From an uncultured Alphaproteobacteria bacterium (GTDB lineage Bacteria > Pseudomonadota > Alphaproteobacteria > HIMB59 > GCA-002718135), in NCBI GenBank assembly GCA_902621305.1, contig CACNLM010000009.1, forward strand, positions 1-61,999: DNA of 61,999 bases, in the 5' to 3' direction. Within the stretch, counting starts at the first letter, position 1. Each line of letters opens with the position of its first letter. Below the pieces are notes generated by a model. That model saw only the letters and a list, made by a program, of their open reading frames with translations. It was not told the origin of the DNA and searched no databases. Shown piece after piece: positions 1 through 9,679 of this stretch. A program made the translations under genes and the position numbers.

Positions 1-3000
1 ATGGTCGGTATTTATATAAATTTTCGCTAAATATAGTAAGTTCAAATTGAAAATTAGTTTCTGATACTGTTATAAATGCATATTTTTTTCCATCCTTATT
101 TGATCTTTCTTTAATATCTAAAATAGCACCACAAACTTTAATAACACTTGTGTCATATTTTTCTGAATAGTTTTTAAAAGATACAATATTCTCTAATTCA
201 AAAAACTTTTTTGGATAATGATTTAATGGGTGATCAGAAAAATAAAATCCAATAACCTCTAATTCGTTTGATAAAATTTTGGCATTCTTCCATTTTTCAT
301 AATTTTGATTGAACAGGTTTTTATCTTCAAAAGAAATCTCGTTTTCTTCAAAGAGCATATCTTGATTAGTACTTTTTTCTCCTCCATATAGATCAACAAA
401 CTTCGGAACATTATTAAACAATTTTGATCTATTGGGTTCAATACTATCAAATGCACCCGACTGTATAAGTTTTTCAAGTTGTCTTTTATTTATTACTTCC
501 TTAGAAACTCTATTCATAAAATCAATTATGCTTTTAAATTTGCCATTTTTGTTTCTTTCATCAACCATGCTAGAAATTGATTTTAAACCGACACCTTTAA
601 TTGCTGCCAATCCAAATCTTATTGATTTTAAGTTGTCATTAATTTCAATTGAAAATAAAGGATCAGAGAAATTTATATCTGGCTTTAAAAAATTGATATT
701 TAGTCTTTCTATTTCTTGTTTAAGTAAAATAATTTTTTCTGTTCTATCTATAGAATAGTTTAAAGTTGCTGTAAGAAATTCATGAGGAAAATTAGCTTTT
801 AGATAAGCAGTTTGATAAGATATTAAAGCATATGCTGCAGCATGACTTTTATTAAAGCCATAACCTGCAAATTTATCAACTAAATCAAATATTTTTGAAG
901 CTTCTTTTTTATCAATATTATTTTGAACAGCACCTTCTATAAATCTTGATTTTTGCATATCCATTTCTTTTTGAATTTTTTTTCCCATTGCTCTTCTTAG
1001 TAAGTCTGCTTCACCTAAAGAATAATTTGATAAAACTTGTGCAATCTGCATTACTTGTTCTTGATAAACAATAATTCCATATGTTTCTTTTAAGACGTCT
1101 TCTAACATAGAATGAAGATATTTGATTTCTTCACGTCCATGTTTTCTATTACAAAAAGAGGGAATATTATCCATTGGTCCAGGTCTAAACAAAGCAACTA
1201 CAGCAATTATTTCTTCAAATCTATCTGGTTGTAATTGACGAAGAACACTTCCCATACCATTGCTTTCCAATTGGAAGATTCCAACTGTGTCACCTTTACT
1301 TAACTGATCATATGTATTTTTGTCATCTAGAGGTATGTTATTTATTAAAAAATTCTTCTTCTCTTTAATTATCAATTTTATACAGTCATCAATGATTGAT
1401 AATGTGGTTAATCCAAGAAAATCAAATTTTATTAAACCTGCTTCTTCAACATATTTCATAGAAAATTGTGTTGCATTTGTGTTGGTATTTTGATCTTTGT
1501 ATAAAGGAACTACTTTAGATAATTTTTCATGACCAATAACAACTCCTGCAGCATGTGTTGAAGCATGTCTGTGAGTTCCTTCAATTTTAAGACTTACATC
1601 GATAATATTTGAAATTCTTTCATCACTGCTTATCCTTTCTTGTAGACTTCTCTCAGATTTAATTGACTCACTTAAAGTCAGTGGATTTGATGGATTAAAA
1701 GGTATTAGTTTAGCAAAAGAGTCTACCTCTCCATAAGGTACTTCTAAAACTCTACCAATATCTCTAACGGCAGCTCTAGATGCAAGTGTTCCAAATGTAA
1801 TTATATGAGCAACACATTCACTTCCATATTTATTATTTACGTATTCGATAACTTCATCTCTTCTAGTTTGACAAAAATCTATGTCAAAATCCGGCATTGA
1901 CACTCTTTCTGGATTTAAAAATCTTTCAAATAACAATTCATATTCTAATGGATCTAAATCTGTTATGCCTAAACACCAAGCTACTAAACTACCTGCCCCT
2001 GAACCTCTTCCAGGACCAACAGGGATGGATTGCTCTTTAGCCCAATTAACAAAATCTGCTACTATTAAAAAATATCCAGCAAACCCCATTCTAATGATGA
2101 TTTCATTTTCATATTTCAATCTATCTCTGTAAATTTGTATATTATTAATATTCTTTTCTTTTATTTTTTTTTCAAGTCCCAATTCTGAGGTTTTTAATAA
2201 AAAATCTTCTGCTGATAGATCTAAATCATTTTTAAATTCCGGCAATTGTGGTTTTGTTGATTCAGGAAAATAGTTACAAGATAGAGAAATATTTAAATTG
2301 TTTTGTATTATCTCAGGAATATCTTCAAAATTTTCATACATTTCTTCATTTGACTTAAAATATATATTTTCATTAGAAGTATTTCTTTGAGAATTGTTAA
2401 TTGTAGATTTTTGAGCAATACAAAGTAATGCATCATGAGCTGAATAATCATCTTTATTTGCGTACTTTATATTATTTGAACCAATAAGCGGTATGTCAAA
2501 TTCTTTTGATAAATTAATAAATTCTTTTTCAAAAACATCGATATTTTGATCATTTATTCTTTGAATTTCAAACAGAAAATTTTGCTTAAAAACTTTTTTA
2601 AAATTATCTAATAATTGAATGATATCTTTTTTTTTGTTTTCTTTATTTAATAAAAGTAAAGGATTTAATTCACCACCTATATAACAGAATAAACCTTCAG
2701 AAAATTTCTCTAATTGAAAAAAGTATATACCAACATTATTGCCTTCATTAAGATGAGAAAGTGAGCTTAATTGTAATAGATTTCTATACCCAATTTCATT
2801 TTTGACTAAAAATGTAACTTGGGAAATTTGATTATTTACAATAATATCTAATAAATTTATTGAAGTTCCAATTATCGGTTGAATATTATTTTTTACACAT
2901 TCTTTGGAAAATTCAAAAACTCCAAACATATTGTTATTATCTGTAATTGCAATTGCAGGCATGTCATTTTTTTTAGCTAGATCTACTAAATTTGTAATTT

Positions 3001-3064
3001 TTAGAGTACTTTCAGATAAAGAATATGAAGATAAAGATCTTAAATGAATAAAAGGATTATTCAT
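1..3064 (-). CDS. dnaE: DNA polymerase III alpha subunit, C-terminus cut by window edge
   Basis: Replicative polymerase catalytic subunit. About 1021 N-terminal residues are visible and the frame is still open at base 1, so roughly the last 130-150 residues of a usual ~1150 lie outside. Visible features are the N-terminal PHP domain, the palm aspartates in PDFDIDFCQTRRDEV, the third aspartate in KFDFLGLTTLS, and the PGRGSGAGSLVAW and FNKSHAAAYALISYQTAYLK segments typical of DnaE. The ATG at 3064 overlaps the end of lolD by 8 bases, so the gene is probably translationally coupled at the end of the long minus-strand block. The first PHP metal motif reads HLRSLSSYS, lacking the second histidine of the HLRVHSxYS form, so the PHP site is probably not an active exonuclease. 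Family assignment is certain. Confidence 0.97.
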   Translation of the reverse strand, partial: MNNPFIHLRSLSSYSLSESTLKITNLVDLAKKNDMPAIAITDNNNMFGVFEFSKECVKNNIQPIIGTSINLLDIIVNNQISQVTFLVKNEIGYRNLLQLSSLSHLNEGNNVGIYFFQLEKFSEGLFCYIGGELNPLLLLNKENKKKDIIQLLDNFKKVFKQNFLFEIQRINDQNIDVFEKEFINLSKEFDIPLIGSNNIKYANKDDYSAHDALLCIAQKSTINNSQRNTSNENIYFKSNEEMYENFEDIPEIIQNNLNISLSCNYFPESTKPQLPEFKNDLDLSAEDFLLKTSELGLEKKIKEKNINNIQIYRDRLKYENEIIIRMGFAGYFLIVADFVNWAKEQSIPVGPGRGSGAGSLVAWCLGITDLDPLEYELLFERFLNPERVSMPDFDIDFCQTRRDEVIEYVNNKYGSECVAHIITFGTLASRAAVRDIGRVLEVPYGEVDSFAKLIPFNPSNPLTLSESIKSERSLQERISSDERISNIIDVSLKIEGTHRHASTHAAGVVIGHEKLSKVVPLYKDQNTNTNATQFSMKYVEEAGLIKFDFLGLTTLSIIDDCIKLIIKEKKNFLINNIPLDDKNTYDQLSKGDTVGIFQLESNGMGSVLRQLQPDRFEEIIAVVALFRPGPMDNIPSFCNRKHGREEIKYLHSMLEDVLKETYGIIVYQEQVMQIAQVLSNYSLGEADLLRRAMGKKIQKEMDMQKSRFIEGAVQNNIDKKEASKIFDLVDKFAGYGFNKSHAAAYALISYQTAYLKANFPHEFLTATLNYSIDRTEKIILLKQEIERLNINFLKPDINFSDPLFSIEINDNLKSIRFGLAAIKGVGLKSISSMVDERNKNGKFKSIIDFMNRVSKEVINKRQLEKLIQSGAFDSIEPNRSKLFNNVPKFVDLYGGEKSTNQDMLFEENEISFEDKNLFNQNYEKWKNAKILSNELEVIGFYFSDHPLNHYPKKFFELENIVSFKNYSEKYDTSVIKVCGAILDIKERSNKDGKKYAFITVSETNFQFELTIFSENLYKYRP

Positions 3065-3746
3065 TTGTCAAATGTATTTTCTTGTTTTTAAAATAATAAA
3101 TTTCATCAGCTAATAATGAATAAGTTTTGTTATGAGTAACATATACTAAAGTTTTATTATTTTGTTCGATATAATTTATAAAAAATTTAAAAATATTGTT
3201 AGCAGTATCTTCGTCAAGATTGCCAGTCATTTCATCAGCTAAAATTAAATCTGGATCATTTACCAAAGATCTAGCAATAGCGACTCTTTGTTGCTCTCCT
3301 CCTGATAATTTTAAAGGTTTATAATTTATTCTTTCATCTAAACCGAATTCAAGAAGTAGGTTTTTAGAAATTTCATAACTTTTCTTTTCATTTTTATTAA
3401 TTAATAATGGTAGCATAACATTCTCGATCACAGTGAGTTCAGGAATCAGATGAAAAAATTGATGAATAAAACCAATAGATAATCCTCTAATTTTATTCGT
3501 TTCATCTTTAGAACACAAAGAAATATCTTTATTCTTAAAATAAAAGTTTCCATCATATTCTGAGTCAAGTAAACCAATAATATTGAGCAGAGTTGTTTTG
3601 CCTGAACCTGAGGGCCCAACAATTGAAACTTTAGTGTTTTGCTTTAATTTAAAATTTAAATTTTTAACTATCTCAATTTTTGAATTATTCTCATTTGTAT
3701 AATTTTTACAAAGATTGGTTATCTCTAATAAATATTTGTTATTCAC
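3057..3746 (-). CDS. lolD: Lipoprotein-releasing ABC transporter ATPase LolD
   Basis: ATPase that powers release of lipoproteins from the inner membrane towards the outer membrane. The 229 residues are the normal length for LolD/MacB-type ATPases. Walker A is GPSGSGKT at residues 44-51, the signature is [15 protein letters not shown], and Walker B is [13 protein letters not shown], where most family members have DEPTGNLD, so a Met replaces the Pro. The gene overlaps its permease partner upstream and dnaE downstream by 8 bases each. The lolC-lolD-dnaE order is common in alphaproteobacteria. The related FtsE/MacB families are less likely because the partner is a LolC/E-type permease. Confidence 0.93.
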   Translation of the reverse strand: MNNKYLLEITNLCKNYTNENNSKIEIVKNLNFKLKQNTKVSIVGPSGSGKTTLLNIIGLLDSEYDGNFYFKNKDISLCSKDETNKIRGLSIGFIHQFFHLIPELTVIENVMLPLLINKNEKKSYEISKNLLLEFGLDERINYKPLKLSGGEQQRVAIARSLVNDPDLILADEMTGNLDEDTANNIFKFFINYIEQNNKTLVYVTHNKTYSLLADEIYYFKNKKIHLTNE

Positions 3747-4989
3747 TTCTTAAACTCTTAATAGGATCTATTCTGGCTGAACTTAAAGCTGGAAAAATAG
3801 TTGAGATAATTGATATGATTATAACCACACAAAGTACGTAAACAACCTCATTTATACTAATCTTTGAAGGTAAAGATGATAAATAATAGACTTCTTCAGA
3901 AAAGAGCTTTGTCCCAAGCAAATATTCTAAAAAACTTTGAATTGATTTAATATTTATTGTGAAAAGTATTCCAATTATTAATCCTATTAATGAGCCAATC
4001 AAGCCAATTGAGATTCCAATAGTAAAAAATATTTTAATAATACTTTTATTACTCATTCCAATAGTTTTTAATATGCCAATATCCTTATTTTTTTCTTTTA
4101 CAAAAATAATTAAACCTGAAATAATATTTAATGATGCAACTAAGATGATTAAAGAAAGGATAATAAACATAACATTCTTTTCCACTTTAAGTGCATTTAT
4201 TAAAGTTTTGTTTTGATCCTTCCAAGATATTGAATAAAAATTTAATAAAAGATTAGATGTTTCTAATTCAACTTTATTTTTAAATAATTCAATTTCATTA
4301 GGAGATGATGTAAAGAATTCAATTTTGTTATATATATCTTCATCATATAAGAGTAATTTTCTAACAAGTTCTGAAGATAAAAAAATTAAATTTGAATCAT
4401 ATTCATATAAACCTAGATCAAATACACCTACTACTTGCAATGTTTTAAACCTTGGAATATTTCCTAATATTGTTTTATCAGTCTTTGGAATTGCAATTTT
4501 AACCTTATCTCCCACATTTAAATTCATTTCGTTTGCTAAGGAGTCTCCAATTAATATTTCACTTTTTGGATTTTGAATTAATGCGCCCATATCAATTGAA
4601 TTAAACAAATAATGATTTTTATCATATCTATCATAGCCTTTGATCATCACACCTTTTGATTTATTTGATTTTATAATTAATCCATTTGTTTCAATAGATT
4701 TATAGTGTTGGTAAAAAAAAGAATTATCAATATTCAATATAAGTTCATCAGCTTGCTTATTTGTTATCTCATTATCAAAACTATAAATATTAAGGTGCGA
4801 ATTAAGTCCTATTATTCTGTTAGTTAAATCAATTCTAAAACCATTCATAACAGACATAACTATAATAATTGCTGCTACTCCTAAACTAATACCTATTATT
4901 GAAAACCAAGCGAAAATAGACACATAGCCATCGGATTTCTTAGAAAATAAAAACCTAAAAATCAGTAATCGTTCTGATTTAGAAATCAT
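3739..4989 (-). CDS. lolC: Lipoprotein-releasing ABC permease, LolC/LolE (LolF-like)
   Basis: Inner-membrane permease of the Lol lipoprotein export system, 416 residues. It has one N-terminal membrane helix (about 25-50), a long periplasmic MacB-like core domain, and three C-terminal helices of the FtsX domain (about 275-400) ending in the conserved [12 protein letters not shown] tail. The N-terminal FAWFSIIGISLGVAAIIIV segment is typical. Only one permease gene is present. In alphaproteobacteria a single LolF-type subunit is thought to act as a homodimer, so this is probably a LolC/E hybrid. The ATG follows the proS TAG directly with no spacer. Confidence 0.92.
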   Translation of the reverse strand: MISKSERLLIFRFLFSKKSDGYVSIFAWFSIIGISLGVAAIIIVMSVMNGFRIDLTNRIIGLNSHLNIYSFDNEITNKQADELILNIDNSFFYQHYKSIETNGLIIKSNKSKGVMIKGYDRYDKNHYLFNSIDMGALIQNPKSEILIGDSLANEMNLNVGDKVKIAIPKTDKTILGNIPRFKTLQVVGVFDLGLYEYDSNLIFLSSELVRKLLLYDEDIYNKIEFFTSSPNEIELFKNKVELETSNLLLNFYSISWKDQNKTLINALKVEKNVMFIILSLIILVASLNIISGLIIFVKEKNKDIGILKTIGMSNKSIIKIFFTIGISIGLIGSLIGLIIGILFTINIKSIQSFLEYLLGTKLFSEEVYYLSSLPSKISINEVVYVLCVVIIISIISTIFPALSSARIDPIKSLRSE

Positions 4990-6285
4990 CTATTTTTTTA
5001 ACTTATTATTAATAAAATCAATTACACTACTGGATGAAATTTTTTCACTTTCATTATTTTGGCGATTTTTTATTTCTACTAAATTATCTTTTAAATCTCT
5101 TTTGCCAATAATAATTTGATATGGTGTCCCAATTAATTCATTATCAGATAATTTTTTTCCTATACTGCAGATTCTATCATCTAAAATGACTTCAATATTA
5201 TTTTTCATAAAGTATTCATAATATTCTGATGATTTTGTGGCACAATCTTGATCTTCTGGCATTAAATTGACTATGGAAACCTTAAATGGAGCAACTTCTA
5301 AAGGCCACCTAATTCCTTTTTCATCATGATAAGCTTCTATAATAGCACCCACAAGTCTTGAAACACCAATGCCATATGATCCCATATGCACTGGAACATT
5401 TTTTCCACTTTTATCTTGAACAAATGCGTTTAATTTCTCAGAATATTTTGTTCCAAAATAAAATATATGACCCACTTCAATACCCTTAGAAATTTTTAAA
5501 TCTTCATTTGAAATTGGGCAATTCGTTTCATCATGTTGATCATCAACTGCAGCATAAAATGACTGCAACTCATTTGGGTCTATAGTTTCAGGGTTTAGTG
5601 TTTCTAATTTTTTATCATAATAAAGTGTACTTTCACCAGTCTTAGCTAGTATTTGAAATTCATGACTTAGATTACCGCCAATTGGTCCAGTTTCTGCTCT
5701 TAAGGAAATTGGTGTTAAACCCATTCTAATAAAAGTTTTTATGTATGCTTTAAACATATTGTCATAAGATTTTTTTGCTTCGTTTTCATCAAGATCAAAT
5801 GAATAATTATCCTTCATTAAGAATTCTCTTCCTCGCATTACTCCAAACCTAGGCCTAACTTCATCTCGGAATTTCCATTGAATATGGTATAGATTTTTTG
5901 GAAGATCTTTGTAAGAATTTATATGTGCTTGAAATATATCTGTAATTAATTCTTCATTTGTTGGGCCGTAAAGCATTTCCCTTCCACTTCTATCTGTAAT
6001 CCTTAACATTTCTTTTCCATAATCATCGTATCTTCCTGATTTAATCCATAAATCAGAAGATTGAATCGTAGGCATAAGCAGTTCTACTGCCCCTGCATTA
6101 TTTTGTTCCTCTCTAACAATCTGTTCAATTTTTTTTAATACAAGTAGACCTAGAGGTAACCACGAATAAATACCAGCACTAGATTGTTTAATCATTCCAG
6201 CTCTAATCATTAATTTATGTGAAATTATTTCAGCATCTGATGGCGCGTCTTTAATAGTAGGAAGAAAAAAGTTAGAATATTTCAT
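4990..6285 (-). CDS. proS: Prolyl-tRNA synthetase, short alphaproteobacterial type
   Basis: Class II synthetase that charges tRNA-Pro. At 431 residues it is the short form: the ~180-residue editing insertion between motifs 2 and 3 in the E. coli enzyme is absent, as in most alphaproteobacteria and mitochondria. Motif 2 is WKFRDEVRPRFGVMRGREF, motif 3 includes GSYGIGVSRLVGAI, and the C-terminal anticodon-binding domain covers about 330-431. The ATG overlaps the stop of the DUF1467 gene by 4 bases (ATGA). With no cis editing domain, clearance of Ala-tRNA-Pro would need a free-standing deacylase such as ProXp-ala, and none is in this window. Confidence 0.97.
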   Translation of the reverse strand: MKYSNFFLPTIKDAPSDAEIISHKLMIRAGMIKQSSAGIYSWLPLGLLVLKKIEQIVREEQNNAGAVELLMPTIQSSDLWIKSGRYDDYGKEMLRITDRSGREMLYGPTNEELITDIFQAHINSYKDLPKNLYHIQWKFRDEVRPRFGVMRGREFLMKDNYSFDLDENEAKKSYDNMFKAYIKTFIRMGLTPISLRAETGPIGGNLSHEFQILAKTGESTLYYDKKLETLNPETIDPNELQSFYAAVDDQHDETNCPISNEDLKISKGIEVGHIFYFGTKYSEKLNAFVQDKSGKNVPVHMGSYGIGVSRLVGAIIEAYHDEKGIRWPLEVAPFKVSIVNLMPEDQDCATKSSEYYEYFMKNNIEVILDDRICSIGKKLSDNELIGTPYQIIIGKRDLKDNLVEIKNRQNNESEKISSSSVIDFINNKLKK

Positions 6286-6515
6286 TTATTAAATATATTT
6301 GATAAATCAAATCCAAATAAAATCAAAAAAAATAAAATTAAAGCTGATATTAATGAAGTTGCTATAAATTTTATTAGAAGATATGGCTTACTTGGAGCAC
6401 TTTTTGCATGTCCAGATTCTACTTTTTGGGGTACTTTTATCTTAATCGGTAGGAGTATGAAAAATAAAATCCACCAAATAAGGATAAAAATTAGAACATG
6501 AGTAAATAGTGCCAT
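6282..6515 (-). CDS. DUF1467 family small membrane protein
   Basis: 77-residue protein with two predicted membrane helices (about 5-25 and 50-72) joined by a short loop containing KIKVPQKVESGHAKSAPSKP. It matches the alphaproteobacterial DUF1467 family in size, the W-I-L-F-F-I-L-L-P pattern of helix 1, the loop, and its fixed position between RNase J and proS. Its start overlaps the rnj stop by one base (TAATG) and its stop overlaps proS by four. The function is not known to me; the locus only suggests a conserved envelope protein. Confidence 0.85.
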   Translation of the reverse strand: MALFTHVLIFILIWWILFFILLPIKIKVPQKVESGHAKSAPSKPYLLIKFIATSLISALILFFLILFGFDLSNIFNK

Positions 6516-8188
6516 TAAGATCGTATTAAATGAACTTCAATTTCTGGTTTTTTTTGAATTGAATTTTTTATAATCTTTCTAAAACTACTTTTAACTAAGT
6601 CAGATACTATAAGATCTGATGATTTTTGATCTTTGTTAAGTTTTGTATAGTTTTCTATAAAAAGTATTTTAAAATCATTTTTAATATTTTCTTCATCTAT
6701 TCCCGGCAATCCTTTTAAAGTAAGTAACATATTTTTATTAATTGAATAGTCATCATCATTGATAATTAAAGAAATTAAAACTAACCCCTCAAATGAATAT
6801 TTCCTTCTCTCTTTAATAAAAGCAGATTCAGAGTCGTAAAGATTTTTACCCTCAACAATTAACTTTCCAGTTTCAAATTTTTCTACAATTTTAGGTTCAC
6901 CTGGTGCTATTTTGAGACATTTTCCATTTTCTAAAATTTTAGTAAATGGTACTTGAGATGAGTAAGATAATTGTTTATGTGCCTCTAGATGCATAGGTTC
7001 ACCATGCACAGGAATAGATAAGTAAGGTTTTGTCCAATTATACATTTGTTTTATTTCATCTGCATAACCATGACCTGAAACATGTACTAAATCATCATCA
7101 GCAGTTACTATCTCAACTCTTTGTCTAATAAGTAAGTTCTTTAAATTATTTATTGATTTTTCATTACCAGGAATATCTCTAGAGCTAAAAATTACTACAT
7201 CTTCAGGCTCTAAATGTAAATGTTGATGAGAATTATAAGCTATTCTGAAAAGCGCAGATCTTTTTTCACCCTGACTTCCAGTACAAATTATGACTAAATT
7301 TTCTCTTGGTATATAAGAGGCTTCATCTTCACTGATAAAAATTTCATCATCTGCAACATAACCACATTTTCTTGCTACTTCGATATTTTTTTTCATACTC
7401 CTACCAACAAGAGCGACCTTTCTTTTATTTTTTTTTGCTGCTTGAATAATATTTTTCATTCGTGCAATATTTGAAGAAAAACAGGTAACAACAATTCTAT
7501 TTGAAAATCTTGAAAATATACTTGTCAGTTCATCTCTAACATCACTTTCAGATTCTGATTTACCTGGCACATTTGCGTTAGTAGAGTCACCTATTAAGGC
7601 AAGTAATCCATCATTTCCTAATTTTTCAAATTTTTCTTTTGAAAATGAGTCTCCTAAAGTAGGTGAATGATCTATTTTCCAATCAGCAGTATGAAGTAAT
7701 GATCCATATGTTGTTTTAATTACTATTGCAGTTGGTTCAGGAATTGAGTGTGTAGTTGGAATAAAACTTATATCAAAATTATTGAGTATTAATTTCTTGT
7801 CTAAATTTATCTCTTTTAAAGTAAATCCTTCTACTTTATTGAATTCTTTTAGCCTATTTTCGATAAGAAATTTTGCAAATTTACTAGCATATACAGGACA
7901 TTTAATTTTATTTGCTAAGAACGCAACAGCTCCTGCATGATCTTCATGACCATGGCTGATAATAATAGCCTCGAGATTATCTTCTAAACTTTCAATATGA
8001 TCTATTTTTGGTACCAATAAATCTACACCAGGAAACTTTTCATCTGCAAATGAAAGACCTAAATCTATCATTATCCATTTTCCATCACATCCGTAAAGAT
8101 AACAATTTGCACCTATTTCTCCAATACCTCCGAGAGATAAAAAGTGTAGTCCTTCATTAAAATCATTTAGTTGTAAATTATTACTCAT
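6515..8188 (-). CDS. rnj: Ribonuclease J
   Basis: Metallo-beta-lactamase/beta-CASP ribonuclease for mRNA decay and rRNA maturation, 557 residues, close to the family norm. The zinc motif is SHGHEDHAGA (about 79-88), with a further His in TTHSIPEP and Asp in HTADWKIDH. The beta-CASP part carries GDSTNANVPGKSESE and the phosphate-binding region VSGHGYADEIKQM. The C-terminal domain is present. The gene overlaps coaX by 8 bases and is followed by DUF1467, the usual alphaproteobacterial arrangement. Presence of RNase J is normal for this class and does not exclude RNase E elsewhere. Confidence 0.96.
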   Translation of the reverse strand: MSNNLQLNDFNEGLHFLSLGGIGEIGANCYLYGCDGKWIMIDLGLSFADEKFPGVDLLVPKIDHIESLEDNLEAIIISHGHEDHAGAVAFLANKIKCPVYASKFAKFLIENRLKEFNKVEGFTLKEINLDKKLILNNFDISFIPTTHSIPEPTAIVIKTTYGSLLHTADWKIDHSPTLGDSFSKEKFEKLGNDGLLALIGDSTNANVPGKSESESDVRDELTSIFSRFSNRIVVTCFSSNIARMKNIIQAAKKNKRKVALVGRSMKKNIEVARKCGYVADDEIFISEDEASYIPRENLVIICTGSQGEKRSALFRIAYNSHQHLHLEPEDVVIFSSRDIPGNEKSINNLKNLLIRQRVEIVTADDDLVHVSGHGYADEIKQMYNWTKPYLSIPVHGEPMHLEAHKQLSYSSQVPFTKILENGKCLKIAPGEPKIVEKFETGKLIVEGKNLYDSESAFIKERRKYSFEGLVLISLIINDDDYSINKNMLLTLKGLPGIDEENIKNDFKILFIENYTKLNKDQKSSDLIVSDLVKSSFRKIIKNSIQKKPEIEVHLIRS

Positions 8189-8942
8189 AAAAATGTTTGT
8201 TACCGATTTCTTTTATTCCTTCTAATGTCAAATGTTCCATATATATAGGTTTATAAATAATTTTATCCCTAAATATTTTACCTAGACCACCCGTAATATA
8301 GACTTTGGGCTTAAAGTTATTCTCCTTAATAATTTGCTTTAATATGCCATTAACTGCATGCAAATAACCAAAATAGAAACCTGATTGAATAGAAGCTGAT
8401 GTATTATTATTAACAATTTTATTTGATTTTGAGATTTTTGAAGTTTTAATTAACTCAGCATTTTTTAAAAGTGTCTCCATTGAAAGATTTATACCTGGAA
8501 AAATTAATCCACCTAAATATTTATTATTTTTAATGACATCAAAAGTAGTAGCTGTACCAAAGTCGAGAATTATACAGTCTTTGATTTTATTATTATATAC
8601 ATAGGCATAGTTTGCTATTCGATCACTTCCAATTTGATTTAAATTATAATTGATACTATTTCTAAATGATATTTTTTTGGGATTAATTACATAAAATTTG
8701 AATTTATTTTTTTGAAAAATATTTTTTAAAATTAAATTTAAGGAAGGTACTACAGAGGACAAGATACAAAATCTATCTTTAAGATTATAAATCAACTTTT
8801 TGTTAGATTTAAAAAATTTATTTATTTCTTTTTTTGTAATATTGGTTTTTTTTTCTGTTTTTAATCTAATAATTTTAATTAATTTATTTTTTGTATAAAA
8901 ACCTATAACTATATTCGTATTACCTGCATCTATAACAATCAT
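8181..8942 (-). CDS. coaX: Type III pantothenate kinase
   Basis: Phosphorylates pantothenate in the first step of coenzyme A synthesis. The 253 residues match the CoaX family. Landmarks are the N-terminal phosphate motif DAGNTNIVIGFY, GSDRIANYAYVYN, the acidic DFGTATTFDVI motif, GGLIFPGI and the C-terminal YITGGLGKIF. The ATG shares one base with the birA stop (TAATG), and the birA-coaX-rnj order is standard in alphaproteobacteria. Type III kinases are not feedback-inhibited by CoA (family knowledge). Lysine-rich, very AT-rich coding as in the neighbours. Confidence 0.95.
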   Translation of the reverse strand: MIVIDAGNTNIVIGFYTKNKLIKIIRLKTEKKTNITKKEINKFFKSNKKLIYNLKDRFCILSSVVPSLNLILKNIFQKNKFKFYVINPKKISFRNSINYNLNQIGSDRIANYAYVYNNKIKDCIILDFGTATTFDVIKNNKYLGGLIFPGINLSMETLLKNAELIKTSKISKSNKIVNNNTSASIQSGFYFGYLHAVNGILKQIIKENNFKPKVYITGGLGKIFRDKIIYKPIYMEHLTLEGIKEIGNKHFYE

Positions 8943-9676
8943 TAAATTATTCTAGCATTATATATATTTTCAAAATTAATATTATTTTTTAAAGTGATTG
9001 AACCATCTGGGTTAAGATTATAAAATATTCCTTGTTTTACATTTTGTTCATCAATTTTTAAATTAATATTGCTTCCTAAATATAATAATCTGCTTTTATA
9101 TTCAGTCATAATTTTTTCATGATTATTTAGCAGTTGTTTAAAATTATTAAAATACTCTTCCATAATTTCATATACAAAATAAAAATTGTTAATTTCTTTA
9201 TTGTATTTATTAATATTAGTTGTTGGATAATTTTCAATTTTAGGAGAAGATACTATATTAACTCCAAAACCAGTATTTATATATTTATCGCTTTTGATAC
9301 TAAATATTTCAGAAATTATTCCAGAAATTTTTTCTTTATTAATTAAAATGTCATTTGGCCATTTAATTTGAGTTTTAACATTACAAATATTTTCAATCAC
9401 AGAACAGATCATATTAGTAATAAAAGCATTATTTAAAAAATGATTTTCTATTGGCAATATATTTTTAGATAAAATAGAAATATAGACATTATTTTTTGGG
9501 CTTTCCCAAGTTGTTCCCCGTCTTCCAAATCCTTTTTTTTGTTCATTTGCCATCAAACATATATTTCTATTATCAATAAGTTTTTTAACTTCTGACATTG
9601 TAGAATCTACAGATTCAATAAAATGAAAATCAAAATTGTTTTTATCTAATAGATTTTTAATTTTATCTAATGACAT
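8942..9676 (-). CDS. birA: Biotin-[acetyl-CoA-carboxylase] ligase
   Basis: Attaches biotin to the carrier domain of acetyl-CoA carboxylase, using ATP to form biotinyl-AMP. The 244 residues are the catalytic and C-terminal domains only. The N-terminal DNA-binding helix-turn-helix of bifunctional BirA is absent, so it should not repress biotin genes. Key motifs are ESVDSTMSEVKK, GFGRRGTTW (the GRGRxG biotinyl-AMP loop with Phe in second position) and QIKWPNDILI with the catalytic Lys. It begins 3 bases after nuoN and leads into coaX. Confidence 0.94.
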   Translation of the reverse strand: MSLDKIKNLLDKNNFDFHFIESVDSTMSEVKKLIDNRNICLMANEQKKGFGRRGTTWESPKNNVYISILSKNILPIENHFLNNAFITNMICSVIENICNVKTQIKWPNDILINKEKISGIISEIFSIKSDKYINTGFGVNIVSSPKIENYPTTNINKYNKEINNFYFVYEIMEEYFNNFKQLLNNHEKIMTEYKSRLLYLGSNINLKIDEQNVKQGIFYNLNPDGSITLKNNINFENIYNARII

Positions 9677-9679
9677 TAA

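Noticed and set aside
3959-4576. Plus-strand open frames opposite lolC
   Set aside because: They are antisense shadows of an unmistakable FtsX-type permease, with low-complexity translations.
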